DNA of 64,000 nt, taken from contig CALKEB010000016.1 in NCBI GenBank assembly GCA_938084845.1, positions 1-64,000 of the forward strand, written 5' to 3'. The first letter of the stretch is position 1. Each line of letters opens with the position of its first letter. The notes below the pieces were generated by a model that did no database searches, was not told the DNA's origin, and saw nothing but the letters and a program-made list of their open reading frames with translations. The translations under genes were made by a program, and so were the position numbers. Positions 23,053-31,900 of the stretch are shown piece after piece. This DNA comes from an uncultured Polaribacter sp. GTDB lineage: Bacteria > Bacteroidota > Bacteroidia > Flavobacteriales > Flavobacteriaceae.

Positions 23053-23693
23053 AAAAAAAGTATTCTTACGTAGGTATTGCTTTTGTAATTTTACTATTTG
23101 GTATTTATGCAGTGCCAAAAATTGTAAACAGATTTGAAGATTCTGGTTTAATGAAGTTTGGTAAAGTACCCGATTTTGAATTTATTAACCAAGAGGGCGA
23201 ATTAGTTAACAATGCCACTTATGCAAATAAAGTATATGTAGTTGAATTTTTCTTTTCTACTTGTCCAAGTATCTGCCCAATAATGAATCAAAAAATGGTT
23301 ACATTACAAAATTCATTTTTTGGAAACCCAGCATTCGGCATTGCATCTATTTCTATTACACCAGAGATAGATTCTCCAGAAGTACTAAAAGAATATGCTA
23401 AGAATAATGGAATTACCCATAAAAACTGGCACTTACTAACAGGGAAGTCACAAGAAGTTGTCTACGATTTATCTACAAAAGGCTTTAAATTGTATGTTGG
23501 TAAAGGTGAAGAGTCACATGGAGGTTTTGAACACTCAGGTTTGTTTGCTCTTGTAGATAAAGAGGGGTATATCAGATCTAGAAAAGATGATTTAGGAAAT
23601 CCATTAATGTATTATAGTGCTTTAGGAGATAAAGATTTTCCAGATCAAATAAAAGAATTAAAAGAAGACATAAAATTATTATTAAATGAGTAA
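23049..23693 (+). CDS. SCO family copper chaperone for cytochrome oxidase
   Basis: A 214-residue protein with an N-terminal membrane anchor (about 6-22) and a thioredoxin-fold domain. The metal site is TCPSICP (C72 and C76), with the third ligand probably H162 in FEHSGLFALVD. SCO proteins deliver copper to, or reduce, the CuA centre of subunit II. It overlaps the upstream cysteine-free paralogue by four bases and the downstream DUF420 gene by eight, so the three are translationally coupled. Confidence 0.92.
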   Translation: MKKKYSYVGIAFVILLFGIYAVPKIVNRFEDSGLMKFGKVPDFEFINQEGELVNNATYANKVYVVEFFFSTCPSICPIMNQKMVTLQNSFFGNPAFGIASISITPEIDSPEVLKEYAKNNGITHKNWHLLTGKSQEVVYDLSTKGFKLYVGKGEESHGGFEHSGLFALVDKEGYIRSRKDDLGNPLMYYSALGDKDFPDQIKELKEDIKLLLNE

Positions 23694-24225
23694 TCTAGCC
23701 CAAGAAAAAAAGTATAAGAAAATTATTACTGCATTAACCATTATTATTCCATTAGCCGTAGCTGCTTTATTCGGAATAAATTTAAGAGAGTTAGGTTTTG
23801 ATGTTGCGCCACTAACATTTTTACCACCAATTTACGCGTTTATAAACGGTTTAACAGCAGTTGTTTTAATAGCAGCTGTAGTTGCAATAAAAAAAGGAAA
23901 AAGAAAATTCCATGAACAATTAAACACAACTGCAATTGCATTATCTCTTGCTTTTTTGGTAATGTATATTGCTTATCACATGACTTCTGATTCTACTGTA
24001 TTTGGTGGTGAAGGGGCTATTGTTTATGTTTATTATTTTATTCTAATAACGCACATTGTGTTGTCTGTAATAGTAATACCATTTGTTCTCTTAACATATA
24101 TGAAAGCTAAACTGGGCAACTTTGCAGCTCATAAAAAAATAGCAAAAAAAACATTTCCAATTTGGTTATACGTTGCTGTAACAGGTGTTATTGTGTATGT
24201 AATGATTTCTCCATATTATGCTTAA
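23686..24225 (+). CDS. DUF420 family membrane protein
   Basis: A 179-residue protein with about five membrane helices. Typical DUF420 features are LTFLPPIYAFINGLTAVVLI, KFHEQLNTTAIALS and the histidines in YIAYHMTSD, ITHIVLSVIVIPFVL and AAHKKIAKK. The family (CtaM-like in some bacteria) assists assembly of heme-copper oxidases, which fits its position after SCO. The start overlaps the SCO stop by eight bases and its end overlaps the next small gene by eight. Confidence 0.88.
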   Translation: MSNLAQEKKYKKIITALTIIIPLAVAALFGINLRELGFDVAPLTFLPPIYAFINGLTAVVLIAAVVAIKKGKRKFHEQLNTTAIALSLAFLVMYIAYHMTSDSTVFGGEGAIVYVYYFILITHIVLSVIVIPFVLLTYMKAKLGNFAAHKKIAKKTFPIWLYVAVTGVIVYVMISPYYA

Positions 24226-24439
24226 ATTTAAACGACAATTTTCAGTTTTATTCTTGTTATTAACTTATAACATAGCTTCTGCACAATGCGCTATGTGTAA
24301 GGCTGTTGTAGAAAACGGAGATATATCTATGGCAGAAGGTGTAAATAACGGAATTACCTACTTAATGGTGTTTCCATATTTATTGATTGGCGTTTTGTTC
24401 TTTACTTTATATAGCTATAGAAAGAAAATTAAAAATTAA
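24218..24439 (+). CDS. Small Cys-X-X-Cys membrane protein in oxidase operon
   Basis: A 73-residue protein with a signal-like start (about residues 8-21, ending ASA), then QCAMCKAVVE (C24 and C27), and one membrane helix at about 47-65 followed by a basic tail. After signal cleavage the CAMC motif would lie at the extreme N terminus, facing the periplasm. This suggests metal or thiol chemistry at the membrane, perhaps copper handling for the oxidase. I know similar short proteins behind DUF420 genes in Flavobacteria but no tested function. It overlaps DUF420 by eight bases. Confidence 0.75.
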   Translation: MLKFKRQFSVLFLLLTYNIASAQCAMCKAVVENGDISMAEGVNNGITYLMVFPYLLIGVLFFTLYSYRKKIKN

Positions 24440-24531
24440 CATTTCAATAAGAGTAAAATCATGTAACAAATTCTAATTTTATTCGTCTTACTAAAAGAAA
24501 TGTGTTAATCAACCAAAAAAATATTTAAGTT

Positions 24532-25863
24532 TTGAGAAATCAATCTATAGTACTTGTGGCTTTATTTATCTCTATTGCTACTTTTTCACAAAAAAAATGG
24601 ACTTTAAAAGAATGTGTAGATGAGGCTTTAAGCAAAAACATATCTATACAACAAAATAAATTAAACCTAGCCTCTTCCGAAATTGATGTAGATATTGCAA
24701 AAGGAAATTTTTTGCCAAATTTATCAGGAAATACAGGAGGTAATTTAAACTTTGGTACTGGTTTTGACCCTGTTTCTCAAGATAGAGTAAGTACTAGTTT
24801 TTTTGGAGGTTCTATAAACTTAAGTTCTGGCGTTACCGTTTTTAATGGCTTTAGAAATACAAATATTTATAAGCAAGCACAACTAGGGGTTAAGTCGAGT
24901 CAATTGGATTTAAAGAAAATGGAAAACGACATTTCTTTATTTGTAGTTAATGGTTACCTAAATGTATTATTTGCAAAAGAAAATTTAAATGCAGCTAGAG
25001 TTCAATTCGAAATAAGTGAAAAACAGATTATTGCAGCACAAAGTAGATTCAAATCTGGAGTTATTCCGAAAGGAGACTTATTAAATACACAGTCTACAGC
25101 CGCTGCTAACCAACAAACTGTTATTGCTCAAGAGAACGCTTTAGATCTTGCTTTGTTAAATTTAGCACAACTTTTACAAGTACCTGCTGAAGGTTTTGAT
25201 ATTGCACCTGTAGATGTAGGTTCTCCTTCAGGAAATTTGTTTTACACAGATTCTGAAAAAATCTTTAAAAGATCTTTAGATAACTTACCCGAAATTGAAC
25301 GAGCTCAATTGGCAATTGAAAATGCTACTTTAGCCATCGAAATTTCCAAAGCAGATTTTTTACCATCAATTACAGCCTCTGCTGGAGTTTCTACAAATTA
25401 TGGGTACAATTTAAACCTACCTCCAGGATTTAGTAATTCAGATTTTTTTGATCAAGTTAATGATAATTTAGGGTATGGATTTGGATTTAACATTCGTGTT
25501 CCTATCTTTAATCGTTTTCAAACAAAAAATAGAGTATCTCAGGCTGCAATTAATAAAAATATTTTTGAAACACGTTTAGAAAGTGAAAAGTTAAATTTAA
25601 AACAAACGATAGAGCAGTCTTTTCTAGATGCACGAACTGCTTTAAAAAGTTTTGAAGCAGCAAAAATATCATTAGAAGCGCAGCAAGAGTCTTTTAAAAA
25701 TGCACAACAACGTTATAACTTTGGTGCGATGACTCAATTCGATTTTGATCAAGTAAGAACGCGTTTAGTAAACGCCCAGGCTACACTAATTAGATCTAAA
25801 TACGATTATGTATTTAAAACAAAAGTGTTGCAGTTTTATGCTGGTGATTTAATTTTAGAATAA
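24532..25863 (+). CDS. TolC family outer membrane efflux protein
   Basis: A 443-residue outer-membrane channel protein. A signal peptide (about 1-19, ending FSQ) is followed by the paired OEP repeats with long coiled-coil stretches such as NIYKQAQLGVKSSQLDLKKM and AAKISLEAQQESFKNAQQRY. The chosen start is a TTG at 24532; it is the only start that keeps the complete signal sequence. TolC proteins form the exit duct for tripartite pumps or type I secretion, but no inner-membrane pump or adaptor gene is adjacent. Its transport partner must be elsewhere. Confidence 0.92.
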   Translation: MRNQSIVLVALFISIATFSQKKWTLKECVDEALSKNISIQQNKLNLASSEIDVDIAKGNFLPNLSGNTGGNLNFGTGFDPVSQDRVSTSFFGGSINLSSGVTVFNGFRNTNIYKQAQLGVKSSQLDLKKMENDISLFVVNGYLNVLFAKENLNAARVQFEISEKQIIAAQSRFKSGVIPKGDLLNTQSTAAANQQTVIAQENALDLALLNLAQLLQVPAEGFDIAPVDVGSPSGNLFYTDSEKIFKRSLDNLPEIERAQLAIENATLAIEISKADFLPSITASAGVSTNYGYNLNLPPGFSNSDFFDQVNDNLGYGFGFNIRVPIFNRFQTKNRVSQAAINKNIFETRLESEKLNLKQTIEQSFLDARTALKSFEAAKISLEAQQESFKNAQQRYNFGAMTQFDFDQVRTRLVNAQATLIRSKYDYVFKTKVLQFYAGDLILE

Positions 25864-25885
25864 AAACCTACTATACCATAATTAC

Positions 25886-25916
25886 AAACCTCACTTTTAT
25901 AGTGGGGTTTTCTTTT
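25886..25916 (+). terminator. Intrinsic terminator after the TolC gene
   Basis: AAACCTCAC pairs with GTGGGGTTT (one G-U pair) around a short loop and is followed by TCTTTTCT. It sits 22 bases after the stop codon. Confidence 0.8.
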
Positions 25917-25921
25917 CTACT

Positions 25922-25929
25922 TATCTTTG
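25922..25929 (+). promoter_or_regulatory. -7 promoter element for tsaB
   Basis: TATCTTTG matches TAnnTTTG and lies 15 bases before the TTG start of tsaB, implying a very short leader. No convincing TTG -33 box is present. Confidence 0.5.
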
Positions 25930-25944
25930 TAATAAAAAATAGAT

Positions 25945-26631
25945 TTGAGTATTATTTTAAATATAGAGACATCTACTAAAAATTGTTCTGTTAGTATTGC
26001 TAATAAAGGAGAAGTTATAGCAATTAAAGAATTAAATAATGGAAATTATTCTCATGCAGAGGTGTTACATCCCTATATAGAAGATGTTTTTAAACAAGCA
26101 AATCTATCTTTTGATAATTTAGATGCTGTTGCTGTTAGTAAAGGACCTGGTTCTTATACAGGGCTTAGAATTGGAGTCTCTACAGCAAAAGGGCTTTGTT
26201 TTGCATTTGATAAGCCACTAATTTCTATAGATACGCTTCAATCACTTGCAAATGCAGCAAAAATAACAGAAGGTGTTATTGTACCTATGATCGATGCAAG
26301 AAGAATGGAAGTTTATTCTGCTATATATGATATAAATTATTCCTCTTTAAGAGGGATTGAGTCCGAAATAATACATAAAGATTCTTTTGTAACGTATTTG
26401 GATAAAGGGAGCGTTACATTTTTAGGAGATGGAGCTTTAAAATGTAAAGAGGTAATCACTCACAGAAATGCTATATTTTTGTCCGATTATTTTCCTTCTT
26501 CAAAAGAAATGGCATTATTATCTTATGAGAAGTACAAAAAAAATACTATCGAAGATGTTGCTTATTTTGAACCTTTTTATTTGAAAGATTTTATTGTTAC
26601 TCCTCAGAAAAAAAGAAAACCATTATTTTAA
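25945..26631 (+). CDS. tsaB: tRNA threonylcarbamoyladenosine biosynthesis protein TsaB
   Basis: A 228-residue ASKHA-fold protein needed, with TsaD and TsaE, for the t6A37 modification of ANN-decoding tRNAs. The start ILNIETSTKNCSVSIA is the phosphate-1-like motif. AVSKGPGSYTGLRIGVSTAKGL is the strongest signature, and PMIDARRMEVYSAIYD is the next. The start codon is TTG at 25945, giving MSIILNIETS. It is transcribed alone, with its own -7 element upstream. Confidence 0.93.
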   Translation: MSIILNIETSTKNCSVSIANKGEVIAIKELNNGNYSHAEVLHPYIEDVFKQANLSFDNLDAVAVSKGPGSYTGLRIGVSTAKGLCFAFDKPLISIDTLQSLANAAKITEGVIVPMIDARRMEVYSAIYDINYSSLRGIESEIIHKDSFVTYLDKGSVTFLGDGALKCKEVITHRNAIFLSDYFPSSKEMALLSYEKYKKNTIEDVAYFEPFYLKDFIVTPQKKRKPLF

Positions 26632-26774
26632 AGAGTTACTTTATCATTAATGATTATTCATTGCATTTTTCGAAAATCATTTTTCTTTTATCTAGCTCAC
26701 TTTTTTGTTTAAAATGCTGATATTCAGCAACATGTATCTATGCATAATTTCAATGTTAATTTAATGTTACGTAA

Positions 26775-26808
26775 TTGTAAATATTTTGGAATAAAATCTG
26801 TATATTTG
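26775..26808 (+). promoter_or_regulatory. Promoter of the MORN-like protein gene
   Basis: TTG at 26775-26777 and TATATTTG at 26801-26808 are separated by 23 bases, matching the Bacteroidetes -33/-7 pattern. The ATG follows 25 bases later. The remaining AT-rich gap after tsaB (26632-26774) shows no other clear element. Confidence 0.6.
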
Positions 26809-26833
26809 TAAAGTAAATGTTAATTAAAAAATA

Positions 26834-27190
26834 ATGATTATGAAGAAATGTATCGCAATTTTAGTATTTAGTTTTGTATTTACTGGCTTTGCCCAGGAGC
26901 AAAAGCCTACTTTTAAATCTGAATCAGGTTTAATCAAGGCTACCTATTATTATGAAGATGGTTCTATAAAAACACAAGGTTTTTTTAAAGATAAAAAATT
27001 AACAGGAGAGTGGGTTCGATTTGATAAAGAGGGAAATAAACTTCAGCTAGGGTACTATAATAATGGTAAGAAAGTTGGGAAATGGTTTTTTTGGTCTTTA
27101 GGTTCTTTAAAAGAGGTAAACTATGAAAATAATACCATTTCTTCTGTGAATATATGGCGACCAGAATCTAAAGTCGCTGTAAATAAATAA
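26834..27190 (+). CDS. Secreted MORN-like repeat protein
   Basis: A 118-residue protein with a signal peptide (about 3-20, ending GFAQ) and two or three YwqK/MORN-like repeats of the pattern YYEDGSIKTQGFFKDKKLTGEW, then FDKEGNKLQLGYYNNGKKVGKW, then FFWSLGSLKEVNYENN. Such repeats form extended beta-hairpin sheets; function in Bacteroidetes is unknown. The ATG at 26834 or the one at 26840 could be the start, and the second gives a more usual MKKC beginning. It is a single-gene unit with a clear promoter and a strong terminator. Confidence 0.78.
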   Translation: MIMKKCIAILVFSFVFTGFAQEQKPTFKSESGLIKATYYYEDGSIKTQGFFKDKKLTGEWVRFDKEGNKLQLGYYNNGKKVGKWFFWSLGSLKEVNYENNTISSVNIWRPESKVAVNK

Positions 27191-27212
27191 GTGTTAAAAT
27201 AGTTCACTAAAG

Positions 27213-27252
27213 AAAGCGCAGTAAAAGATACTCTTTTACTGCGCTTTTTTTA
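27213..27252 (+). terminator. Strong intrinsic terminator
   Basis: AAAGCGCAGTAAAAGA pairs perfectly with TCTTTTACTGCGCTTT around a three-base loop and is followed by a T-run. It ends the MORN-like gene. Confidence 0.93.
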
Positions 27253-27355
27253 GTAATGTTTATTTCTTAATATGAATTAACCATAAGTTTAGGATAGTTT
27301 CTCTTTGATTTTTAAAAACTGAAGTAGTATTATCTTGTAAGAAAAACCGTAATAA

Positions 27356-27387
27356 AAAAACGCTTAGAACATTCTAAGCGTTTTTTT
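27356..27387 (-). terminator. Intrinsic terminator of the maeB-ruvA-sprA-gcvH-vanZ-tonB operon
   Basis: AAAAACGCTTAGAA and TTCTAAGCGTTTTT pair around a two-base loop, with T-runs on both strands. It is placed 19 bases beyond the tonB stop. Confidence 0.92.
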
Positions 27388-27405
27388 ATTATTATTTGTA
27401 TTCTT

Positions 27406-28125
27406 TTATTCTACGATTAAAGAAAAAGGAATGCTATATTTTACACCAACTGGTTTTCCTCTTTGTCTTCCTGGCTTCATTTTAGGTAATTTATTCATTA
27501 CACTAATAACTTCACTCTCAATTTTTGGGTGAGGACCTCTTGCCTGAACATTTACAATGTTTCCTTGTCTATCGATTTTAAATCCTATAAAAACTCTTTT
27601 CTTTCCAGGAGATAAACCTAGTTCATTTGGTAATTCAGCATCAAATTTTCTAGAAAAGTGTTTTTGTACCATTTTACTAAAGCAATTTTTTAATTCTACT
27701 TTATTTCCTTTACAACCTGGAAAAACAGGTACATCCTCAATAATCATAAAACTAACATCTTCTACTACCTCTTCTGCTTCTTCAATTTCAACAATTTCTT
27801 CTACCACAATTGCTTCGCTTTCATCAGTCTCTGTAGATTCGATTACCGTTTCTTCAACCTCTTTTTCATCTTCTACTACCTCAATTTTTTCTGGAGCTGG
27901 TGGTGGAGGTGTTTTTGGTTTAACTGGCTCTACTCTTTCTGTAATAGGAATTTCTTCTTCCATTTCAGCATTCATATTAACTACTGCTAAATCTCCGTAA
28001 GTTTTATCATACGTTTTTTGTTCTATGGCAGCATAGGTTACAAACAAAGCTAAAACAAGCCCTATTTGCATAAAAATCTTGCTAAAATTTTCTAAGTTGG
28101 ATTTCGGATTTTTCTTAATTTGCAT
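27406..28125 (-). CDS. Energy transducer TonB family protein
   Basis: A 239-residue protein with an N-terminal helix anchored in the inner membrane (about 17-34), a proline and glutamate-rich spacer (KPKTPPPPAPEKIEVVEDEK and acidic repeats, about 65-125) and a C-terminal TonB domain (about 140-239, GFKIDRQGNIVNVQARGPHP then KLPKMKPGRQRGKPVGVKYS). TonB proteins pass energy from ExbB/ExbD to outer-membrane receptors. The highly acidic spacer is typical of Bacteroidetes forms. It is the last gene of the operon that also encodes SprA. No exbBD genes are in the window. Confidence 0.93.
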   Translation of the reverse strand: MQIKKNPKSNLENFSKIFMQIGLVLALFVTYAAIEQKTYDKTYGDLAVVNMNAEMEEEIPITERVEPVKPKTPPPPAPEKIEVVEDEKEVEETVIESTETDESEAIVVEEIVEIEEAEEVVEDVSFMIIEDVPVFPGCKGNKVELKNCFSKMVQKHFSRKFDAELPNELGLSPGKKRVFIGFKIDRQGNIVNVQARGPHPKIESEVISVMNKLPKMKPGRQRGKPVGVKYSIPFSLIVE

Positions 28126-28188
28126 GGTAAAGAGTTTTTTATAGATTGCTAATTTAAATAAAAATTTGTTTTCTAAACAATTCTCTTA

Positions 28189-28566
28189 TTAATTAATCGT
28201 CTTTTTTTTAAAAATTAAGTTAAAAGAGAGCAATGCTAGTATAACACCTATTGTATTAGCAATAATATCTAACATGTCTCCGGTTCTATAACTGGTAAAA
28301 TTACTTTGTATGTATTCAATTATTATGCCAAAAAAAATACAGGAAAATACAACAAATAGTTTGCTTTTTTCCTGTTTATAAAAGCTAATTAACCAAGATA
28401 TTGCTAGGAAAAAATAAGCAACTAAATGGTATATTTTATCTATATTACTATAACTATTATTTGTATTAGGTAACTTTAAAAGGCTAAGACAAATAATGGC
28501 AGTTGTAATTATGATGGCAAAATAAATAAATTTATCCAGCAATAAGACCTTGATACGCTTCAGCAT
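28189..28566 (-). CDS. VanZ family membrane protein
   Basis: A 125-residue protein with four membrane helices (about 11-28, 42-60, 70-84, 97-117). [16 protein letters not shown] and the helix around [30 protein letters not shown] are the VanZ-like signatures. The function of stand-alone VanZ proteins is unclear. The first ATG overlaps gcvH by 35 bases; a TTG eight codons later (28542) would cut the overlap to 11. Either way it is coupled to gcvH. Confidence 0.87.
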   Translation of the reverse strand: MLKRIKVLLLDKFIYFAIIITTAIICLSLLKLPNTNNSYSNIDKIYHLVAYFFLAISWLISFYKQEKSKLFVVFSCIFFGIIIEYIQSNFTSYRTGDMLDIIANTIGVILALLSFNLIFKKKTIN

Positions 28567-28912
28567 TTAGTAAGTCTTCTATTTGAGATTCATCAGAAAT
28601 TTCTAATTTAATCATCCACCCTTTTTCATAGGGATCTGAATTTACTAATTCAGGATCATCTTCTAAAGCATCGTTAAATTCTATAACTTCTCCGGTTAAA
28701 GGCATAAAAAGATCAGATACTGTTTTTACAGCTTCTACAGAACCAAAGACTTCTCCTTCTTCTACAGTATCATCTAATGTATCTACATCTACATAAACGA
28801 TATCTCCTAATTCACCTTGAGCAAAGTCTGTAATACCTACAGTAGCAATATTACCTTCAATTTTAATCCATTCGTGGTCTTTTGTGTACTTTAAATTTGC
28901 TGGAATATTCAT
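28532..28912 (-). CDS. gcvH: Glycine cleavage system H protein
   Basis: A 126-residue lipoyl-carrier protein. The lipoylated lysine is K63 in [15 protein letters not shown], and the start [20 protein letters not shown] is also typical. It shuttles the aminomethyl group between the P, T and L proteins of the glycine cleavage complex. Those partners are not in the window. Here it sits between sprA and vanZ, an order that I recall as conserved across Flavobacteria and that need not reflect shared function. Confidence 0.96.
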   Translation of the reverse strand: MNIPANLKYTKDHEWIKIEGNIATVGITDFAQGELGDIVYVDVDTLDDTVEEGEVFGSVEAVKTVSDLFMPLTGEVIEFNDALEDDPELVNSDPYEKGWMIKLEISDESQIEDLLNAEAYQGLIAG

Positions 28913-28937
28913 TGTATTTAAATTTTATATATTTCGT

Positions 28938-31900
28938 TTAATTTCCGCCTAAATTATAGATGATGTTAATTCCGCCGTTAATAGCCTGTCTAGGAAAAGT
29001 AGTAGATATTGCATATTTTGAGGTTTGATGATTGTAATAAAATGATGCTGTTAAACTACTACTTAATCTATAATCTGCGACAAATTTAATAGAAAATAAT
29101 CTTTGTCCACCACTAATTTGGTTATTATCTTCATCGATATATCTAATTTGTGTTAAATTATCTCTTAAAGAGACATCTGCTCTTAAATTTATATCTCCCT
29201 TTAATGTTGTTTTCTTGCCTGTAAAACGGGTATTCATTTTTACATCTTTAAACACATAACCTAGTCCAAATATATATTCTGTTCCTGCAATATCAGTAAG
29301 TGTACTGTTGTTAAAATTCATTGTTAACGTTCTGTCTCGCTTTACTTCTCCTCTTAAAGAAAATGAATTTTTCATTTTCATATCCACTTTTATCAAAGGA
29401 GAAAACTCATCTACTAAAGTAGCTGCTCCCACTAATTTTTCCGCCTCAAAATTTCCAGCAGCATTTACATTCGTAAATTTTGTTGCATCCTTGTATCGTA
29501 AATTATTTGTAAAACTAGACAAAGTATAGGATGATCTGTATCCATGTGAAATAATAAAAGTAGAAAAATTCTTCTTAAACCATTTCAATTTCATAAGTCC
29601 ATTGTAACGAAGTGTCCAATTTGGAATAGGGATATTTCTAAACAAACCTGTTTGTATCGTATTTGGATCTTTACCTGAATACGCTGCTAGAAAAGCTGGC
29701 AGTAAAACTTGTTGGCTGTTTTCTCCAAATCCATCAGGATTAGCATCTGGGTTTTCATTTGCAAATCGGGTAGATACGGTGCTTCTATACGATTTCATTC
29801 TTTCAAATAATACATTTCCGTCTGTAAATGCAGTGGTAAACATGGAATAACTTGTACTAAAGTTTCCAGATTCAAAGGCATCAATACCAAAATCTATAAA
29901 TCCATTTTCAGAACCGTCTGCTACAACATCTAATTGTTGTGACAGATCTGATGTTTTTATTTTATTACCCCTCACATCAATATTTAAATCTCTAATTGGC
30001 TTTAATGTAAACGTATAATCTAATTTATTATAATGTGTTTTTGAGTATGTTTTATTATAAAAAGCACTATCATCTATGGGGGTATTTGGGTCATCTACTA
30101 GAGCCCTTGGTGCTACCAACCAACCATTTGTTAAGGCTTTATTTCTTATGTCTACTTGACTTCCAAAGGCAAAAGAGGTTGGTGCCCCTCCTAAAAAGCC
30201 AATCCCCTCTTCATAACCCTGTAAGTATTGTCCATTATTTTCAGAATAACTTATTTTAGCTTGTTTAACAGCAGTTAAAATATCCCAAGAGAGTTTTAAA
30301 ACTTTTTTACCAGTAGGTAGATTCTTTTTAGGTCTAATTCTAGCATTTTTATTCTCTTTTGCTAATTTTCGTTGTTGCTTGGTTAACAATAGCTTTTCGA
30401 ATCCTAATTTTTTATACCATTTATCAAAAGAGAATGTTGTATTAAAATTATGTGTATTCGCATTTTGAATTACATTTCCTATTTGCGTTGCAATAGTTTG
30501 GTCTTGCGACTGCACTTGCCAATCAAAATCTGCGGTGTACCCATAATCTGCTTTTATGAAATTTAGAAAAGGAAATTTATCTAAAGGCAGTTGGTAGGTA
30601 CCATTTAATTTTTGACGGTATTGATTTGGATTACCGGTATTAAAAAAATTGTCGAAAATTTGTAATTCCTCTCCGCTTCCAAAAGCATCATAAATGTAAT
30701 TATTGGTAGCATTAAAATTTAAGACAAGAGATTTGGTTAAATTAAAACCAATAGTATAATCCCAATCGAATAAAAACCTTCTTTGCACTAATTCGGGTTG
30801 TGCAGATAAGCCTGCTACTAGGTTTCGTGATTGTTGTTCGTTATAACTTCTGTTAATTCTAGAGTTAAGAGCTATAATACTCGGAACAGGGTTAATATTT
30901 AAATCTTTTATAAAACGCCAGTACTTACTTTTAAATTTTTCAGAATTTTTAAAAAGTTCTATTGGAGTTGCATTAAATTTATAATTATACGTAGCAGAAG
31001 CTGTTACATTTTCATTAATGTATTTCTCAATATTATAATCTCTATGAAATTCCTTATTATGGGCATAAGAAACTGCAATATTTTCAATATCATAGAATCT
31101 TGGTTTTCTGGTGGAATTAGGGTTTCTATTCTTTTTTACATTTACAAAGCTGATGCTTGTTCTTTTTGTATAATCTCTAGAAAATTCGCTGTTGGGATTT
31201 TGGGAAATAGCATCTTCTAATAGTACATCTTGATACTGAGGGTCAAACTTGGGATCAATAAATTTTTCACCAACACTATACGTCATTGGTACTTGAATCC
31301 CCCATTTTTCTGGTGTTATCACCTTTCCTAAATTTACGCTAGTAGATACGTCATATTCTTTTGTTTCGTCTAAGCTTCGTTGGCTTACTCTATCTTCTAC
31401 ATTACCAAAGCCAATTGTTTGTATGCTTCCAGACACAGAAACGTTAGCAACATCAGCAAAATTTGCATCGGCATTTAATACAGCTGCCCATCCAGCATCA
31501 TTATCAAATCCTGCAGCTCTTAATTCGTTAAACCATATTTCACCTGACCTATTTACATTACTTATATTTTTTAAACCTAATAAAATAGTTCTAATCTGAG
31601 CAGAGGTTGGGTTCCCTTTAACACTAATTGAATAAGGAACTTCTGTTGTTTGTGTGGTGGATGTGTATAGTTGATTTATTGGTGCACCTATAGCATCACG
31701 TTCTAATTTAACTTTTCCGAATGTTTCTAAAAGTGCGTCTAAATTATTGGCTTCTGGCCAAATATCTAATTGGCTATTGCCTCCTGAGCTTACTGTTAGG
31801 GGTAATGCTACCTCATAATAATTGTCATTTAAATCTGTTCCTAACCTAAGAATTCCAGCAAAACCTTCATCACCTTCTAAGTGCATAAACATTTTAAGGT

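Noticed and set aside
26700-26732. Short TGCTGA/TCAGCA palindrome after tsaB
   Set aside because: The stem is only six bases and no T-run follows, so it is no better than chance in this AT-rich gap.
27557-28000. 147-residue serine-rich plus-strand frame over tonB
   Set aside because: The serine and threonine richness comes from antisense reading of the acidic Glu-rich tonB spacer.
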